NCBI RefSeq assembly: GCF_014199415.1
Contig: NZ_JACIJN010000011.1
Location: forward strand, 62,001 to 126,000
DNA: 64,000 bases
Origin: Sphingomonas endophytica
GTDB lineage: Bacteria; Pseudomonadota; Alphaproteobacteria; Sphingomonadales; Sphingomonadaceae
Reading direction: 5' to 3'
Part shown: piece after piece, positions 63,209-64,000 of the stretch
How positions within the stretch are numbered: the first letter of the stretch is position 1
Layout of the letters: the number at the start of each line of letters is the position of its first letter
Position numbers and translations under genes: made by a program
Notes under the pieces: generated by a model
Seen by the model: only the letters and a program-made list of their open reading frames with translations
Databases searched by the model: none
Told to the model about the DNA's origin: nothing

Positions 63209-64000
63209 TCACGCCATGCGATTGCGTCCGTGCGTCACCGTCGCGCTGTGCCCGATCGTCGCGGCCGGGGTGCGCGTCGCAATCGTGTCGAGCATGATCC
63301 AGTCGTTGCGGACGCGCCCGGCCTCGATCGTCAGCGCCATATAGCCGCGGCGCGACGTGTCGCACCATTTCAGCTCCGGGTTGGCGCGGACGAGATCGGC
63401 GGCGATGCGGCGCGGATCATAGGCAGTGCCGCTCTCGAACCCCGGCGAGGTGACGCTGTGTCCGGCGAATTCGACCGCGGCGGCATGGCCGTCGTGCGCG
63501 AGGTCATAGGCCCAGGCATTGTGGCTGTCGCCCGAGATCAGCACCGTGCTGCCGCCAAGCTGCTGCACCTGCCGCAGGAAGCGCGCGCGCGCCGCCGGAT
63601 AGCCACCCCAATTGTCGAAGTTGAACGGCAGCCCGGCCCGCGCCGCGGCGATGCCGTCGCTGACATAGCTGTTCTGCCTGCCCTTGACCCACGTCCCGGC
63701 GTCGGCCGGCATCATCGTCTGTCCCATGATCGTTCCGAAACCGATCACCTGCCAGCGCCGCCCGCTGCGCACCGAGGCGGCGAGCGCATGGTCGAGCCAG
63801 CTCTCCTGCTGCCATCCCATCATCGTCGCGCCGGGATCCTGCCACGCGCCGTCGCGGAAGGCGCGCAGCGCGGCGGCGGGATCGGCGCTCTTGAACAGCG
63901 GATCGAGATCGGGCTGCTGCGTGCGGCCGAGCAGCCGCGTCTCGGTGCGGAAGAGCGTGGCCAGCGCGCCGATGTCGTAGCTTTTCCACGGCTTGTCGGA
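63209..64000 (-). CDS. PhoD-like alkaline phosphatase, C-terminal part
   Basis: The gene runs off the right edge, so its start and N-terminal domain are missing; about 263 residues are visible. MMGWQQESWLDHAL, QVIGFGTIMGQTMMP and LISGDSHNAWAYDL, with a metal-binding Asp-His pair, are typical of PhoD metallophosphatases, as is AVEFAGHSVTSPG. The family removes phosphate from esters and diesters in the periplasm after Tat export. It is followed by the TonB receptor and glycerophosphodiesterase genes on the same strand, with 129 bases between its stop and the receptor start. Confidence 0.9.
   Translation of the reverse strand, partial: SDKPWKSYDIGALATLFRTETRLLGRTQQPDLDPLFKSADPAAALRAFRDGAWQDPGATMMGWQQESWLDHALAASVRSGRRWQVIGFGTIMGQTMMPADAGTWVKGRQNSYVSDGIAAARAGLPFNFDNWGGYPAARARFLRQVQQLGGSTVLISGDSHNAWAYDLAHDGHAAAVEFAGHSVTSPGFESGTAYDPRRIAADLVRANPELKWCDTSRRGYMALTIEAGRVRNDWIMLDTIATRTPAATIGHSATVTHGRNRMA

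Noticed and set aside
1..64000. tRNA or rRNA genes, CRISPR arrays, insertion sequences or prophage
   Set aside because: No cloverleaf, CRISPR repeat-spacer pattern, transposase, integrase or phage structural gene was recognised on reading both strands; the repeats found are palindromic elements without coding capacity.

Overview
The window is a high-GC (roughly two-thirds G+C) stretch of an alphaproteobacterial chromosome, most likely from the order Sphingomonadales (Sphingomonas or a close relative). The evidence is the gene content and protein style: an mDAP-type dcw cluster with alphaproteobacterial FtsZ, FtsA and FtsQ, an NDUFA12-type complex I protein, DUF2155, a DUF1476 F1-ATPase inhibitor, a fused ThiS-ThiG protein, DUF6481, DUF5076, and an exported S9 peptidase and TonB-dependent receptor of sphingomonad type. 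No phage, insertion sequence, tRNA, rRNA or CRISPR array was seen; most of the window is core genome.

Layout. 1-6139: end of a cold-shock-domain protein, NDUFA12-like protein and DUF2155 protein, convergent with aat and a ParA-like ATPase, then a small lipoprotein, a Y-family DNA polymerase, a cysteine synthase and a small membrane protein. 6574-25418: an almost uninterrupted division and cell-wall (dcw) cluster, mraZ-rsmH-ftsL-ftsI-murE-murF-mraY-murD-ftsW-murG-murC-(66-aa ORF)-murB-ddl-ftsQ-ftsA-ftsZ, with most junctions translationally coupled. 25656-34081: a TPR/SPOR protein, dgt, argS, a second SPOR protein, a MipA/OmpV-like protein and nagZ. 34401-37796: accC-accB-aroQ (minus strand) divergent from thiS-thiG, then a CsbD-type stress protein. 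38310-43417: exoD-like gene and a minus-strand block with grx4, bolA, DUF1476, a quinone oxidoreductase, leuD, a 35-aa ORF and leuC. 43490-47601: a HEPN/MNT toxin-antitoxin pair, a GST and a CoA-transferase operon (scoA/scoB) interrupted by an acid phosphatase and a DUF5076 gene. 47863-54599: a TPP enzyme, a BlaI/M56 signalling pair with a clear double-dyad operator, an MBL hydrolase, a DUF4230 protein and nadA. 55003-64000: an S9 peptidase, a CDF metal exporter, a spermidine-synthase-like protein, DUF6481, an exported glycerophosphodiesterase, a TonB-dependent receptor and a truncated PhoD phosphatase.

The most unusual structure is a set of at least seven families of intergenic palindromic repeats, most sharing one plan: CGTCA end, hairpin, CCAG, spacer, CTGG, hairpin, TGACG end. 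One copy of a related family lies inside the 3' end of murB. It is translated in frame, adds about 43 residues to MurB and also supplies the purine-rich ribosome-binding region and the start-stop overlap of ddl. Other points to check are a 181-nt convergent coding overlap between the DUF2155 gene and aat, small unannotated-type ORFs inside the dcw and leuCD operons, and the HEPN/MNT and BlaI/M56 modules.
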